Shown here: piece after piece, positions 1-9,013 of the stretch
Layout: each line of letters opens with the position of its first letter
Numbering within the stretch: position 1 is the first letter of the stretch
Origin: Betaproteobacteria bacterium UKL13-2
GTDB lineage: Bacteria > Pseudomonadota > Gammaproteobacteria > Burkholderiales > Usitatibacteraceae
Direction of reading: 5' to 3'
NCBI GenBank assembly: GCA_001602455.1
Contig: CP012157.1
Span: 1,111,733 to 1,175,732, forward strand
DNA length: 64,000 nt
Translations under genes and position numbers: made by a program
The notes under the pieces: generated by a model
The model's database searches: none
Seen by the model: only the letters and a program-made list of their open reading frames with translations
What the model was told of the DNA's origin: nothing

Positions 1-617
1 CAAAACAACGTCGGTCTTGCTGCAAACGGCGACGCAGATCGTTCCAGTCACGTACCTCATGCACAGCTTCGTGCTGGATGAGCTGTTCGAGCAATGTCGC
101 GGGTGCATTCCAGTCAACGCGACGCAACTCTAGAAAGCCCGGGTTAAACCACGAAGACAGAAGATGACGGAAGTCGTCGTCAACCTGCGCAAGCTCTGGT
201 TCCTTACGCAAGGCATCAAGTAATTTCACACGCATTCCAATGATCGCATGCGTACCACCCGGTGCGCGATTTAATCGTCGCAATAGCTCTTGGCGGGGCG
301 GTTCAGCCGCGTGCAACAAGACCGCAAGATTGACCGACGATGGCTCGTGTGCGTAGGCGTGCGCCGCTTCGAGCACTTTTTCAGGGTTCGGCGAAAAATC
401 GGTCCTGAGCGCTTGGAACAAGCTGACGCGCTGTGCTGCATCCAGCGCAGCGTATTGCGCTAGTGTCTCTTTCGCACGTGTAGTGCCCGATGCTTCACCT
501 TCTTCAGAGAGCAGCTCGTGGCAGGCTTGTACGAGGCGGCGAACTGTGGCGTCGCGGTTAGTGGGCTGGCTGGGCTTGGAGCGCTTTAGTGAATCGAAGA
601 TCATTGGGAGACCCATG
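1..617 (-). CDS. Malonyl-CoA decarboxylase, N-terminal part (runs off left edge)
   Basis: First 205 codons of a leftward gene whose 3' end lies outside the window. The enzyme converts malonyl-CoA to acetyl-CoA and CO2. Recognition rests on my own translation: near the edge it reads ELRRVDWNAPATLLEQL, then HEAVHEVRDWNDLRRRL and a DRRCF segment, which fits the helical N-terminal domain of the family. The catalytic acyltransferase-like domain is not in the window. Two in-frame starts exist, ATG at 617 (MGLPM...) and ATG at 605; neither has a clear Shine-Dalgarno. The 617 start lies inside a family A repeat end, so 605 may be the true start. Confidence 0.82.
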
Positions 618-633
618 AAATATTCAGGCTAGT
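613..633. repeat. Family A repeat, single terminal remnant
   Basis: The sequence CCCATGAAATATTCAGGCTAG is one end of the dispersed family A inverted repeat and finishes in CTAG. No opposite end was found nearby. It overlaps the possible start of the malonyl-CoA decarboxylase gene. The remaining bases up to 867 hold nothing I recognise. Confidence 0.7.
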
Positions 634-867
634 AACATCGCCGCAAATTGCTGGGGTGGCGGATGCAAATAGATTTTCCAGCGAGTAGGTTGGGCCGAGT
701 TCTATCAAGCCCAACGTCGAACCGCATCGCTTTACATTGTTGGGCAGCTCATGTGATAAACCCAGCTTGTCCGACCGGCTGGATTGCGCACCATCTTTCA
801 AACGCTCAAACAAAAACGCCTGTCATTCGGCGGGCATCTTTTGCTTCGTGTTGCCAGCGTTTGAATG

Positions 868-1800
868 TTACTTTGCAGCGGCAGCCTTAGCTGCGGCTGC
901 TTTTTTCTTCTCCAGAATTTTCTTGAAGTCCGTCCATGATGTTTCGTTCGGGCGGGTGTCGTCCGTCGGCGGCGCGTTTTTGTAAATCGGCCAGTTGGTT
1001 TCGATTTCCTTGCGGATCGGTTCGGGCATCGCCGCGTAACCGCCCTTTAGCTTTTTGCCTGTGCCGGAATAGATGACGTAACCAACGCGGTCACCCATCT
1101 TCATCCAAGGCAGGAATTTCGCTACGCGCGTCCAAGCAATACCGGGATAGGTTGTCGTTTTGGTCGGGTCAAGCAGCTCGTCTTTATCCACGATGAAGTT
1201 AAAGATCTCCATTGCTTGGTAGGTACCACCGACATATTCCTGATAGTCGCCCGCCAATGGGTTGTTATAGAAGAGTGGGAATTCATTGGTGAAAATGAAT
1301 TTGTCTTCCATTTCCTTACCGCGGAATTTTGTCGGACCACTCTCACCCTTCGCCCAGCTAATGCCACGCCCGTTGACCGGGTCGTTCGCGATATGTTGAA
1401 CCTCGACTTCCTCACCCGTCCAAGGATTCTTCCAGGTTCGCACGACTTGGTTTGTCACCGGGTCCAGATAGAACAGCACTTCGCGCGATACGTGACGCCA
1501 GCCGTAGCCCTTCACCGGATCTTGAAAGCCCTTTGAGGTGCGGATATTCATGCCCCAGTACGTAAACAGGTGGCGATCTTTCTCGCCAGGGAGACGTGAA
1601 AAAACGTTGCCTTCCCAGTAATAGACAATTTCTTCGCCGTCTCTCAGGCTGGACTGAATCTTGCGATCCATCTTGGCCACATCGTTCGGATTATTGATGT
1701 CGAACTTAGTGGGCGCGGCGGATTTTTGCGCGAGCGCAATAGACGCTATCCCGATCGCGAGTAGCGCGACGCATTGTGATAAAAGTCTGGATAGCTTCAT
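868..1800 (-). CDS. DUF1838 family exported protein
   Basis: A 310-residue protein. The start at 1800 is chosen because GAGGAG lies a few bases upstream and the protein then begins with a clean signal peptide (MKLSRLLSQCVALLAIGIAS..., cut near ALAQ). A longer reading frame upstream lacks support. The mature part has the aromatic-rich pattern of DUF1838: a YYWEGNVFSRLPGE segment, VLFYLDPVTNQVV, WKNPWTGEEVEVQHIANDPVN and a late WTRVAKFLPWMKMGDR block. The family has no established biochemical role to my knowledge; a periplasmic location is inferred. The C-terminus is a Lys/Ala-rich tail (KKKAAAAKAAAAK). It stands alone between repeat-bearing spacers. Confidence 0.82.
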   Translation of the reverse strand: MKLSRLLSQCVALLAIGIASIALAQKSAAPTKFDINNPNDVAKMDRKIQSSLRDGEEIVYYWEGNVFSRLPGEKDRHLFTYWGMNIRTSKGFQDPVKGYGWRHVSREVLFYLDPVTNQVVRTWKNPWTGEEVEVQHIANDPVNGRGISWAKGESGPTKFRGKEMEDKFIFTNEFPLFYNNPLAGDYQEYVGGTYQAMEIFNFIVDKDELLDPTKTTTYPGIAWTRVAKFLPWMKMGDRVGYVIYSGTGKKLKGGYAAMPEPIRKEIETNWPIYKNAPPTDDTRPNETSWTDFKKILEKKKAAAAKAAAAK

Positions 1801-1921
1801 TCGATTCTCCTCAAGTTGTCCGGACAAATTTTTAACACGATACAATATTCACGGGGCGTTTGCATAGCCCCCAAACTGAGCAAGCAAATTCCACTACTCG
1901 ATTGGCCGCCGTCGCGCTGGT

Positions 1922-2159
1922 CCGAGCATTTCATGCGGGCGCGTTCGAAAGCGGGTCAGTAGGTGAACGGACGAGCGATTTTCCGCCTAGCCCACCACAG
2001 CATGGTAAACACGACGGCAGACACAGTGCCATCCAATCGCCCGAGAGTGAACATACAACCCGCATCCACCACAAACGAGGAACGGTCTAAATTGGTTTGC
2101 CAATCGTTCAGAGGCAACGCGCCTCGAAGCAGTGGGCGAGCGGTGAATGTTCGGGCGAG
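1922..2159. mobile_element. Family A repeat, long copy
   Basis: A non-coding element of about 238 bp filling most of the 397-bp gap between the DUF1838 gene and the next gene. The left end reads GAGCATTTCATGCGGGCGCG and the right end GTGAATGTTCGGGCGAG, which are inverted relative to each other. The interior carries two boxes shared with the long copy at 16796-17089: a GCCATCCAATCGCCCGAGAG box and an AATTGGTTTGCCAAT palindrome. Short frames crossing it look like chance readings. Confidence 0.72.
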
Positions 2160-2197
2160 GTGCTGCGGGACGATCTTTAGCAAAAAGTAGTGCTGCC

Positions 2198-2530
2198 TTA
2201 CGCCGCTGTTGGTGTTGACGCAGCGGTGGTCCAAGCGTCAAAGTCACACAAATTCGCGTCGAAAGTTGCGGTCGTCAGCACTGGTTTTTCGCGGCGACTC
2301 GCTTCGACTTCGTGGAATGCTTTTGATAATTCAAAACTCAAATTAGCCAAGCTCTTCGCGTCGACCGGCAGCTTCGCGCTATTTTCGGCAATCACCATTG
2401 CCCCCGAGACCAGTTCGATGAACAGGCGTTCAGCCGTCGCAACAATCGGTTTTGCAGGTGTCGTATCGGCGAGGTTAGCAGGTGTGGGGCGGGCGGGCGC
2501 GGTGGCAGTGGCAGTGGCAGCGTTTGACAT
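2198..2530 (-). CDS. Small Ala/Thr-rich protein of unknown function
   Basis: A 110-residue protein I do not recognise. The first 30 residues are low complexity (Ala, Thr, Pro). Residues about 31-75 form a predicted amphipathic helical stretch (ERLFIELVSGAMVIAENSAK...SLANLSFELSKAFHEVEA) before a short Ala/Thr tail. There is no signal peptide or membrane segment. A GAGG lies about nine bases before the ATG. It sits 52 bp downstream of the GST-like gene in the same direction, so co-transcription is possible. The helical core and polar ends vaguely recall phasin-like proteins, but I cannot support that. Confidence 0.5.
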   Translation of the reverse strand: MSNAATATATAPARPTPANLADTTPAKPIVATAERLFIELVSGAMVIAENSAKLPVDAKSLANLSFELSKAFHEVEASRREKPVLTTATFDANLCDFDAWTTAASTPTAA

Positions 2531-2582
2531 AGCGAAATCCTCGTAAAAATTTGACTTCTATGCTACTCCTAAAGCGAGTGCA

Positions 2583-3188
2583 TCACGGACGGCGCATCAC
2601 GGACGCGAAGCGCGCCGAGGCAAGCCAGCCATCAAGCCATTGGCGCAGCTTTGGGTAGGGAGCAGTGGCAAACCAATCGGGGTCGACTGCGGCAAATTGG
2701 CGAATGAACGGAAAAATAGCCGCATCCACCCACGACAGGCGCTCCCCGCCCAGAAAGGGAGCATTGGCAAAACGCGCCTCAAGCTGATGCAGAAAATCTT
2801 CGCCTTCGTGGCGTGGTTGTTGGCGCGATGCGAGTTGGGGTTGGTTCCGGTGTCGTTCTGGATACTTGTAGCGATCCAGCGCCTGCTTAAATGCGCCGTC
2901 ATTTGTTTCAACCAGTGTGGCCGCGCCGAACCTGTCCTGTCGCCAACCTTCCGGATCATGCTGCGCAAGCGCCCATTGCATGATGTCCAGACTCTGTTCG
3001 AGTACCTCTCCGGAGGGGAGCAGTAACACCGGGACCGATCCCTTGGGTGAGATGCGAAGCATATCAGCAGGTTTGTTGCGCAGCGAGACTTCACACTCCG
3101 TTACGGCGATACCCGAAACAGAAATAGCCAGACGCGCACGAATCGCGTAAGGGCAGCGCCGGAATGTATAGAGGAGGGGAGTGTTCAT
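2583..3188 (-). CDS. Glutathione S-transferase-like protein
   Basis: A 201-residue cytosolic protein with an N-terminal thioredoxin fold. The redox/GSH site is RRCPYAIRARLA at residues 10-21, a CPYA motif. GSVPVLLLPSGEVLEQSLDI follows, where the Val-Pro after the loop is the cis-proline position and the E-Q-S region matches the glutathione gamma-glutamyl binding site. The C-terminal helical domain ends in LRQWLDGWLAS. A Cys rather than Ser or Tyr at the active position suggests glutathione-dependent reductase or lyase chemistry rather than classical conjugation. The substrate cannot be read from sequence. Confidence 0.85.
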   Translation of the reverse strand: MNTPLLYTFRRCPYAIRARLAISVSGIAVTECEVSLRNKPADMLRISPKGSVPVLLLPSGEVLEQSLDIMQWALAQHDPEGWRQDRFGAATLVETNDGAFKQALDRYKYPERHRNQPQLASRQQPRHEGEDFLHQLEARFANAPFLGGERLSWVDAAIFPFIRQFAAVDPDWFATAPYPKLRQWLDGWLASARFASVMRRP

Positions 3189-3223
3189 GCGATTGACGAC
3201 GCCGACATATTGACAGCATACGA

Positions 3224-3244
3224 CCCGTGAAGTGTTCAGGCTAG
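3224..3244. repeat. Family A repeat remnant next to a family B copy
   Basis: CCCGTGAAGTGTTCAGGCTAG is a diverged family A end finishing in CTAG. It lies five bases left of the first family B copy, so two unrelated repeat types meet here. Confidence 0.55.
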
Positions 3245-3248
3245 CCTA

Positions 3249-3370
3249 GGGAATTTCTAAAAACCATCGCGAGCAGGGCAAGTTAGCAGTGACGGGGTGG
3301 GCGGCGATGAATTTGACAAACTCGTGAACGGACAAATTCGCCCGTGCAGTGGGTTATTAGAAGTTTCTCC
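3249..3370. mobile_element. Family B repeat, diverged copy (B1)
   Basis: An imperfect palindromic element of about 122 bp. The left end GGGAATTTCTAAAAACC is mirrored by GGGTTATTAGAAGTTTCTCC on the right. It lacks the conserved centre seen in the other three copies and looks degraded. It occupies part of the 400-bp space between the GST-like gene and the phosphodiester glycosidase gene. Confidence 0.6.
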
Positions 3371-3447
3371 TATGAAACTCCCCGCATGGCGGGCAGATCC
3401 AAGCATTTTGTGCCGAAGGTGCCCATGGATAGGTGACTTTGCTTATG

Positions 3448-3581
3448 GGGAACTTCTCGAAACCTGCTGCGTGGGCGAATCTGTCACCTCCGGTGCTCGC
3501 CGTACACTGGGTACGTGTCCCGTGTTTGCCAAACCCGTCACTGCCAACTTCACCCGCTCGTGACGGTTTTTAGAAGTTCCC
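3448..3581. mobile_element. Family B repeat (B2)
   Basis: A 134-bp element. The left end GGGAACTTCTCGAAACCTGC is mirrored by GACGGTTTTTAGAAGTTCCC on the right. The centre holds the conserved block CCGTACACTGGGTACGTGTC followed by a GTTTGCCAAAC palindrome. The same block is found at 57587-57732 and, in the opposite orientation, at 36168-36302. It ends eight bases from the stop codon of the next gene. Confidence 0.75.
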
Positions 3582-3588
3582 TTAGCGG

Positions 3589-4593
3589 CTATTTTCGGTC
3601 TAGCGGTGCGAGGGTGATGCCCACAACATCTGCAACGGGGCGCTCCATTCGAACCGGAAAACCTTCCGTTGATGTTTCTGATGGTTGATTTGCGACCCCG
3701 AATGTACCGGTACGCAAATCTTTGATCACGAGCGCGGTGCTGCCGCCGCCGTCCAAATTCACGGCGTGATAGGCACCTAACTTCAGCATCAATTCGCCGA
3801 GCTCTTTCATGCTTGCGCCGCGACTGTACCCTTCTTGCCGCCCGTCAACCGCAACCAACAACATGGACTTGCCGTCTTCGCTTAGACCAACCACGCTGCG
3901 CGGGTGGCGGGTGCCGTTTTCGTCGGTCGACGTGGGGCGTCCTGATTTTAAGACCAGCGCATTGCCACTTACCGCGTAGCGGGTGGCGGGCGGAATCTCG
4001 GCGACGTTGTCACGAATACTGACTGTGCCATCGTTTGCGACCAACAGGGCGGCGCGCATCTTGCTGCCCTTGGGCTTCGACACCACCTTCCCGGAAGACA
4101 CGTGCCAGCCCACCGGCCAGGTGCAGTTGCCGATGTAGTAGCGGACTTTCTTGTCCATGATGTCGCGTACCGTGGGGGCTTCAAAGAAGCTGGCATTCAT
4201 GGTGATGACGAAGTCGTTTTTGCGTGCGGCGGCCGAGGTCATATCCAGTTGCCCAACGCAAGGTCCGTCGCCGTCTGGGTCGCGATCATCGGTTAAGACA
4301 ATTTTTGTGGCTACACGCGCGTTTGAAAGATCGACCTTCGCAAACACACCCGCCATGGGGCCGGGCAGGTTGAATCGTTCTACCTGATACGGGAGCGCGG
4401 GGGATGTTGTGGTTGTGGCGGTGGCGGCTGGGTTTTGGGTTGGCGTTGGTGTTGGCGTTGGTGTTGGCGTTGGTGTAGAAAGCGCGGCTGCGGGAGGGGT
4501 GGGTTTCGCACAGCCGACGACATAAAGCGCCACAAGTACCATCGCGACACTGATTCGATTCACTATTGTGTTGCAGACGATGATAGGTCGCAT
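3589..4593 (-). CDS. Phosphodiester glycosidase family lipoprotein (NAGPA domain)
   Basis: A 334-residue protein with an N-terminal hydrophobic segment ending in a probable lipobox (YVVGC, Cys about residue 28), then a Pro/Thr linker built from a repeated Thr-Pro dipeptide. The rest matches the phosphodiester glycosidase family named after the enzyme that uncovers mannose-6-phosphate. It has FVITMNASFFE, HPRSVVGLSEDGKSMLLV, AVDGRQEGYSRGASMKELGE, and the signature AVNLDGGGSTALV near residue 280, followed by a short terminal strand. Expected activity is hydrolysis of a sugar phosphodiester in the envelope; the substrate is unknown. It starts 12 bp after the DUF349 gene stop, so the two are probably co-transcribed. 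Confidence 0.83.
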   Translation of the reverse strand: MRPIIVCNTIVNRISVAMVLVALYVVGCAKPTPPAAALSTPTPTPTPTPTPTQNPAATATTTTSPALPYQVERFNLPGPMAGVFAKVDLSNARVATKIVLTDDRDPDGDGPCVGQLDMTSAAARKNDFVITMNASFFEAPTVRDIMDKKVRYYIGNCTWPVGWHVSSGKVVSKPKGSKMRAALLVANDGTVSIRDNVAEIPPATRYAVSGNALVLKSGRPTSTDENGTRHPRSVVGLSEDGKSMLLVAVDGRQEGYSRGASMKELGELMLKLGAYHAVNLDGGGSTALVIKDLRTGTFGVANQPSETSTEGFPVRMERPVADVVGITLAPLDRK

Positions 4594-4605
4594 CGTGCGA
4601 CCGTA

Positions 4606-7188
4606 CTAGAGTGGCCGATTTCGCAATGCATTCAGCATTGCTCTGAGACGCGCACTAGCGGCCGTATCCGGGCGCGGCTGGCTAATCGCATCGGCGACCC
4701 ATCGTTCGATATCTGTCGATGAAATCGACACGGCTTGGCGTGCTTCGATAGCACGTTTCATCGCCAGCAACTTCATTTGCTGACGTGCGGCTTGGAATGC
4801 CGGCGGCGAGGCGATGTCGAGTGCCGCTTCGAGATTGAGCATTGCAGCGGTGCTGTCAGCAGTGGATACATTTCCCGCACGGCGAGCAGTGAGCGCCGTC
4901 TCCCATACGGGGGAAACAGAACCCAGTGCGGCCCAGTCATCATCTATATTGGTCGCGCTGCCGGTCTCGATCGCAACACAGAGCGCGAGCTTGGCTTCGA
5001 GTGCCTCGCAGGTTTTTGACCACGAGCGCTTCGCACTACCGGCTACCAAATCGCGCGCACGATCTTTCGCTGCGCGGTACTTCGCGTCGATCTTGGCCGC
5101 AACATGTCGCGGCGCTTCGCCCGCCTTGCGCCATGCCGCATCGACTTCATTTATGGTCTTGCGAATCTCGGCAGGCGGTGTGCTTTCATCGACTTCCAGC
5201 AATTGGGAAATGAGCGCCTCGCGAGCACTTAGCTGTACCTTGATCTCTTGGTCGCGCGCCGCACTAATGGCATCTCGTGCTTTGAATACGGCATCGGTTG
5301 CGGCTTTGAAATCTCCCCAAAGCTTGTTTTCTTGTTGACGTGAAAGTGGCAACGATTTGGCGTGTGTTTGCCAATCGGCCTGTAGTTCACGCACTTTCGT
5401 AATCGTGTCACGCGCATTGCTGTCCGCTGCGAGTGCTTTGGCGCGCTCAACGAGCTTCTCCCGCTTTAGACCTTCAATGCGACGCGCTTCGTCCAGGGGC
5501 TCCTCAAGTCGGCGTTGCGTCGCTTGCATTTTTTCGAGCAACGCTTTTTGCGCTTTGTGCGGCACGGTGTGTTCTACCGGCCCGAGCTTTCGCCACTCAG
5601 TTTGGAAGTGGTCGAGTACGCGTGTTGCCTGTCGCCAATCTGGTGGCGTGGCGGCGAGTACTTTCTCTGCGTCATCTGCGAGCTTGGCGATCAAAGTGGT
5701 ACGCGCTTGCAGATTTTCTTGTCGCGCCGCTTTTAGCTTTGCGAGCTGTGCATCGACCGGCAAGTAGGCATGCTTCAATGCCCCATCAAATCGCGTCCAG
5801 AGTTCGCGATTGGTGGCACCGCCAAGCTTGTCGAGATCTTTCCAGCGTTCGCGCAGTTTTTCAATCGACGCAGCATGCGTTTTGATATTGAGTTTGGGAT
5901 CGGTGATCGCTTTGGCAAGGTCTTCGGCTTCGACGACCAAATCTTCACGAACACGACCACCTCCCCAGTGCTGCCAGCCCTTGAGTCGTCCGATTTCAGC
6001 GCGAATCCGTTCGATGCGGGCGTGAAACTTCGGCGGCACGGCCTTGCGCTTTGCTTGCACGTCGAGAGCGGCCAGAGACGCCGTTGATTCGACGATTTGG
6101 CCGGCGGCTAAGGTGGTCTCGGCGGCGCTGACGAGCGCCTCAATGGCCGCGAGTGCCTCTTTTTTGGCGACATCGTCGGCGGCCTTGGCAGATTGCGAAA
6201 CCGCAGCGCGTGTCGAGATCTCTGTGCGTCGGTAGGCGTCGAATCGGTCGTTGAGTGTCTTCGCGACCCGCGGTTCGTTGACGATCGGCAGCGCTTGCCA
6301 GCGTGCGTTGACAGCGCCGTCGTCGAGCGACGTCGGCTGCGCGTCAAGGTTGGCCGCATCGTTCATGACTTTGTCCAAGAACTGCAATCTCGCATCGAGC
6401 GCGCGCGCCAATTGCAATGCGGATTCGAGTTGGGATTGCGTATGATCGATTTCGCGTTGCTGTGCTTCTAACCTGGTGGGCGGCTCGCCTTCGGCTGCGC
6501 TAGGCAGTAATGCGCCTTGGCCGCGCAGTGACTCGATGTGGTCATGTAACTTGGCAAGCTGGTCGCGATCCATGCCGGATTGTGAGACGGCGAGGCAGCC
6601 ATCAATCATTTCTTGGCGTACTCTTTCGGCATCGCTTTGCCAGCGCTTGAATGAGAGTTGTTGATCGCCGCGTGCGCGTAGCGTGATGGTGAGCTGATGC
6701 GAAATCGTGGCGTATTCGTCAACCATTTCTGGCGTCAGGCGCGCCAGATCGATGCGTTGCCACGCTCGATCCATATCGACGAAGCGATTCGCGGGAATCG
6801 GATCACTTGCCAGGAGCTCCTTGCCGGTCGCAATTAGCGAAGCAGCTTCCTGCCGCGCGAGGCGCTCGGTCACTTTCCCTTCGTAGCGTAACTTTGCGTC
6901 ACGGTAGACGCGACGGTCATGACTGCGAAACTCGCGCTCGGCCGCCCTCAACCCGACTTCGGTGCACATGGCCTCGATGGCCGCCTGCTTGATCGATAAC
7001 GCGCTGGCCTGTTTGGCGATTTCGAGCCGCGATTCATCGTGTTGCGCTGCGGCCAAACGCGCACGCCATTCTTGCTCACTCATGGGGTCGACTGGCTTGG
7101 GTGATGCCTTGGCGTTTTTGGGTTTCTTGTCGCCAGATGTGGGTACGGCGTCGGTTGGCGAACGTTTTTTGAGCAACTTGTCGAGCAT
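4606..7188 (-). CDS. DUF349 domain-containing protein
   Basis: An 860-residue, almost wholly helical, charged protein from the start at 7188 (MLDKLLKKRSPTD). The frame is open further upstream, but those codons enter the repeat-bearing spacer and lack family resemblance. Several DUF349-type units of about 70 residues can be seen between residues 380 and 680. Each has a W-x-x-A/LG-type core, for example DWRQATRVLDHFQTEWRKLG and KVRELQADWQTHAKSLPLSR. No catalytic motif or membrane segment is present, so it is probably cytosolic with a structural or RNA/protein-binding role. The function of the family is not established to my knowledge. The gene precedes the glycosidase lipoprotein by 12 bp. Confidence 0.8.
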   Translation of the reverse strand: MLDKLLKKRSPTDAVPTSGDKKPKNAKASPKPVDPMSEQEWRARLAAAQHDESRLEIAKQASALSIKQAAIEAMCTEVGLRAAEREFRSHDRRVYRDAKLRYEGKVTERLARQEAASLIATGKELLASDPIPANRFVDMDRAWQRIDLARLTPEMVDEYATISHQLTITLRARGDQQLSFKRWQSDAERVRQEMIDGCLAVSQSGMDRDQLAKLHDHIESLRGQGALLPSAAEGEPPTRLEAQQREIDHTQSQLESALQLARALDARLQFLDKVMNDAANLDAQPTSLDDGAVNARWQALPIVNEPRVAKTLNDRFDAYRRTEISTRAAVSQSAKAADDVAKKEALAAIEALVSAAETTLAAGQIVESTASLAALDVQAKRKAVPPKFHARIERIRAEIGRLKGWQHWGGGRVREDLVVEAEDLAKAITDPKLNIKTHAASIEKLRERWKDLDKLGGATNRELWTRFDGALKHAYLPVDAQLAKLKAARQENLQARTTLIAKLADDAEKVLAATPPDWRQATRVLDHFQTEWRKLGPVEHTVPHKAQKALLEKMQATQRRLEEPLDEARRIEGLKREKLVERAKALAADSNARDTITKVRELQADWQTHAKSLPLSRQQENKLWGDFKAATDAVFKARDAISAARDQEIKVQLSAREALISQLLEVDESTPPAEIRKTINEVDAAWRKAGEAPRHVAAKIDAKYRAAKDRARDLVAGSAKRSWSKTCEALEAKLALCVAIETGSATNIDDDWAALGSVSPVWETALTARRAGNVSTADSTAAMLNLEAALDIASPPAFQAARQQMKLLAMKRAIEARQAVSISSTDIERWVADAISQPRPDTAASARLRAMLNALRNRPL

Positions 7189-7390
7189 GGTGATTGGCGA
7201 AAAATAGTAATTGGCCGTATTGTGACACTTCTTCAATACAAACTGGTGTCTGACTTGTCTGGCTTGATCCCGCGTGGGCAATCACATCTATGGCGTGGCA
7301 TGGTCTTACCCTGCCATTTTTGTCACGATCAATCGTCTCTCGTCGGTAAAATGGCAGTTCCGCGCATGCCGCGCAACCACGGTGCTAGCT

Positions 7391-7495
7391 TGGATATTTG
7401 GCAAACACAGCGTGCTATGCGTTGGGCGCTCAGGCGAAAAATGACTTGCTCAGCCCCCCGCTTTCGAACACGTACCCATGAAATGTTCAGACTAG
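7391..7495. mobile_element. Family A repeat
   Basis: The right end CCCATGAAATGTTCAGACTAG finishes in CTAG at 7495. The interior TATTTGGCAAACA box and GGCGAAAAATGACTTGCTC block match the right half of the long copy at 16796-17089. The left boundary is uncertain and may lie further left. The rest of the 346-bp gap between the divergent DUF349 and TonB-like genes shows no other recognisable signal. Confidence 0.68.
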
Positions 7496-7534
7496 AAGCG
7501 CGCAAGGCAAAGCTGCTGCTGGACTACTGAATTT

Positions 7535-8923
7535 ATGTTCCGCACTAAAAACGCTGCGCGTACCTACCGACCGCTATTGCTTGAGCGTCCCTCAATGGGA
7601 CGCTTCGTGCTCTTGTCGTTTTTATTGCACACTTTGCTAGTGTTGCTGTTTGGCGATGCAACAGGGGCACACCGTGACGGCACCGGCTGGGCACGAAGCT
7701 TTGTGGCTACCATTGAGCGTGTGTCGTCGCGACCGCTGACATCTGCCCGCTCCATTGGTGTGCCGACAGAGGTGACCACATCGAGAGCTGTTATCGCACC
7801 CATCACCGCAACGGCATTGGCCGAGCCCAGTACGCCACCTGAGCCAGTACCGGCGACGATGTCGCCCCAAATTATGGTTGAGCCCGTGAATCCGATCGAA
7901 ATAGAAAAAATTCCAGCGATAGCGGTCGACGTTCCGGGTGCGAGTTCGCCATTTTCGGTCGCACCAATCGCCATTGCGCCGATCATCGCAGCGCCGCTTC
8001 CGCCTGCCGCTGCGGCGCCGGCGCGAGGCGTGGTGGTTCCAATCATCAGCGCAGTGGACATACCCATCGTCAAACGTGACAACACCGACTTTGCCATTTA
8101 TGTGGCACCGATTGTTGAGTCGTCGAACGTCACGATCTCAACCACGGTCATTCCCGCGACACCAACGCTCGCCCCACTGGCAAAACCTAAGGTTGATCGC
8201 GACTTCGCGGCGTACACGCCGCCACCGGTGGTTTTGCCGTCGATATCAGTGTCCGCGACGGCGGCTGGCGGGCGGAACGATACGCAGGTAAGCTCGCAAG
8301 AGGTGATTGTGCCACCGCCCGCGATACCTGCCACAGCCGGGCCGGTCGCCGAACCCGCATCACCGTTGAAGCCCATTGAAGCGACACCGATTGAGCCGCT
8401 CAGACCGGCAGCGGCCACAGCACAAGTTGAACGTTATCGGCCGCGAGATACCGAAACAGCCACGTCGTCTCCCAATACAAGCACGGCAACGGCCGCAACG
8501 ACGGTGTCAGAGAAGGAGAGCGAACGCGCATCGGTGCCAGCGGCGATGCGTGGCGAGCAGGCTGCGCCAATCGCACCTGCGGCAGTGCTGCCGGTTGAGT
8601 CGAGAGGCACGGGGCCGTCGGCGTTGTTCAGCACACCGTTGCCACAACCGCCGCCGGTTGCACCACCCGTAGGATCAGGGCCGCGCTTAGATTTGGATAC
8701 CCTGCGCCGCCAAGCGCGGGAGCTTGCAAACAGGGGTACGGGTCCCCGCACGCTGATGCCGTTTCCCACGGTCGCAAAAGAAGCACCGAAGAAGGACATG
8801 GAAAAGATATTTGATAAAGCGCTTAAGCGGCCTGACTGCAACGAGGCCTACGCAGAATACGGGCTTGCCGCCGTGGTGCCTTTGGTGCGCGACGCCGTTA
8901 AGGAGGGTGGGTGTAAATGGTAG
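7535..8923 (+). CDS. TonB-like proline/alanine-rich membrane-anchored protein
   Basis: A 462-residue protein with one N-terminal membrane helix (MGRFVLLSFLLHTLLVLLF, residues 21-39) whose S-LLH pattern resembles the TonB/TolA signal anchor. A periplasmic segment of about 350 residues, very rich in Pro, Ala, Val and Thr, follows. The ordered C-terminal module is short: about 40 residues (EKIFDKALKRPDCNEAYAEYGLAA...GGCKW) with two Cys that could form a disulfide. The usual TonB C-terminal domain is absent, so energy transduction cannot be claimed; an envelope-spanning linker role is inferred. It has no operon partners; mnmA converges on it downstream. Confidence 0.65.
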   Translation: MFRTKNAARTYRPLLLERPSMGRFVLLSFLLHTLLVLLFGDATGAHRDGTGWARSFVATIERVSSRPLTSARSIGVPTEVTTSRAVIAPITATALAEPSTPPEPVPATMSPQIMVEPVNPIEIEKIPAIAVDVPGASSPFSVAPIAIAPIIAAPLPPAAAAPARGVVVPIISAVDIPIVKRDNTDFAIYVAPIVESSNVTISTTVIPATPTLAPLAKPKVDRDFAAYTPPPVVLPSISVSATAAGGRNDTQVSSQEVIVPPPAIPATAGPVAEPASPLKPIEATPIEPLRPAAATAQVERYRPRDTETATSSPNTSTATAATTVSEKESERASVPAAMRGEQAAPIAPAAVLPVESRGTGPSALFSTPLPQPPPVAPPVGSGPRLDLDTLRRQARELANRGTGPRTLMPFPTVAKEAPKKDMEKIFDKALKRPDCNEAYAEYGLAAVVPLVRDAVKEGGCKW

Positions 8924-9013
8924 CGCGTGGTCGCCTACAGTGGTTGAGTAAGTCGATGATTTTTCTTGGTTGCGACAGACAGTGGAGCGGATTGTGGACG
9001 CCGGTCGGCGGTG

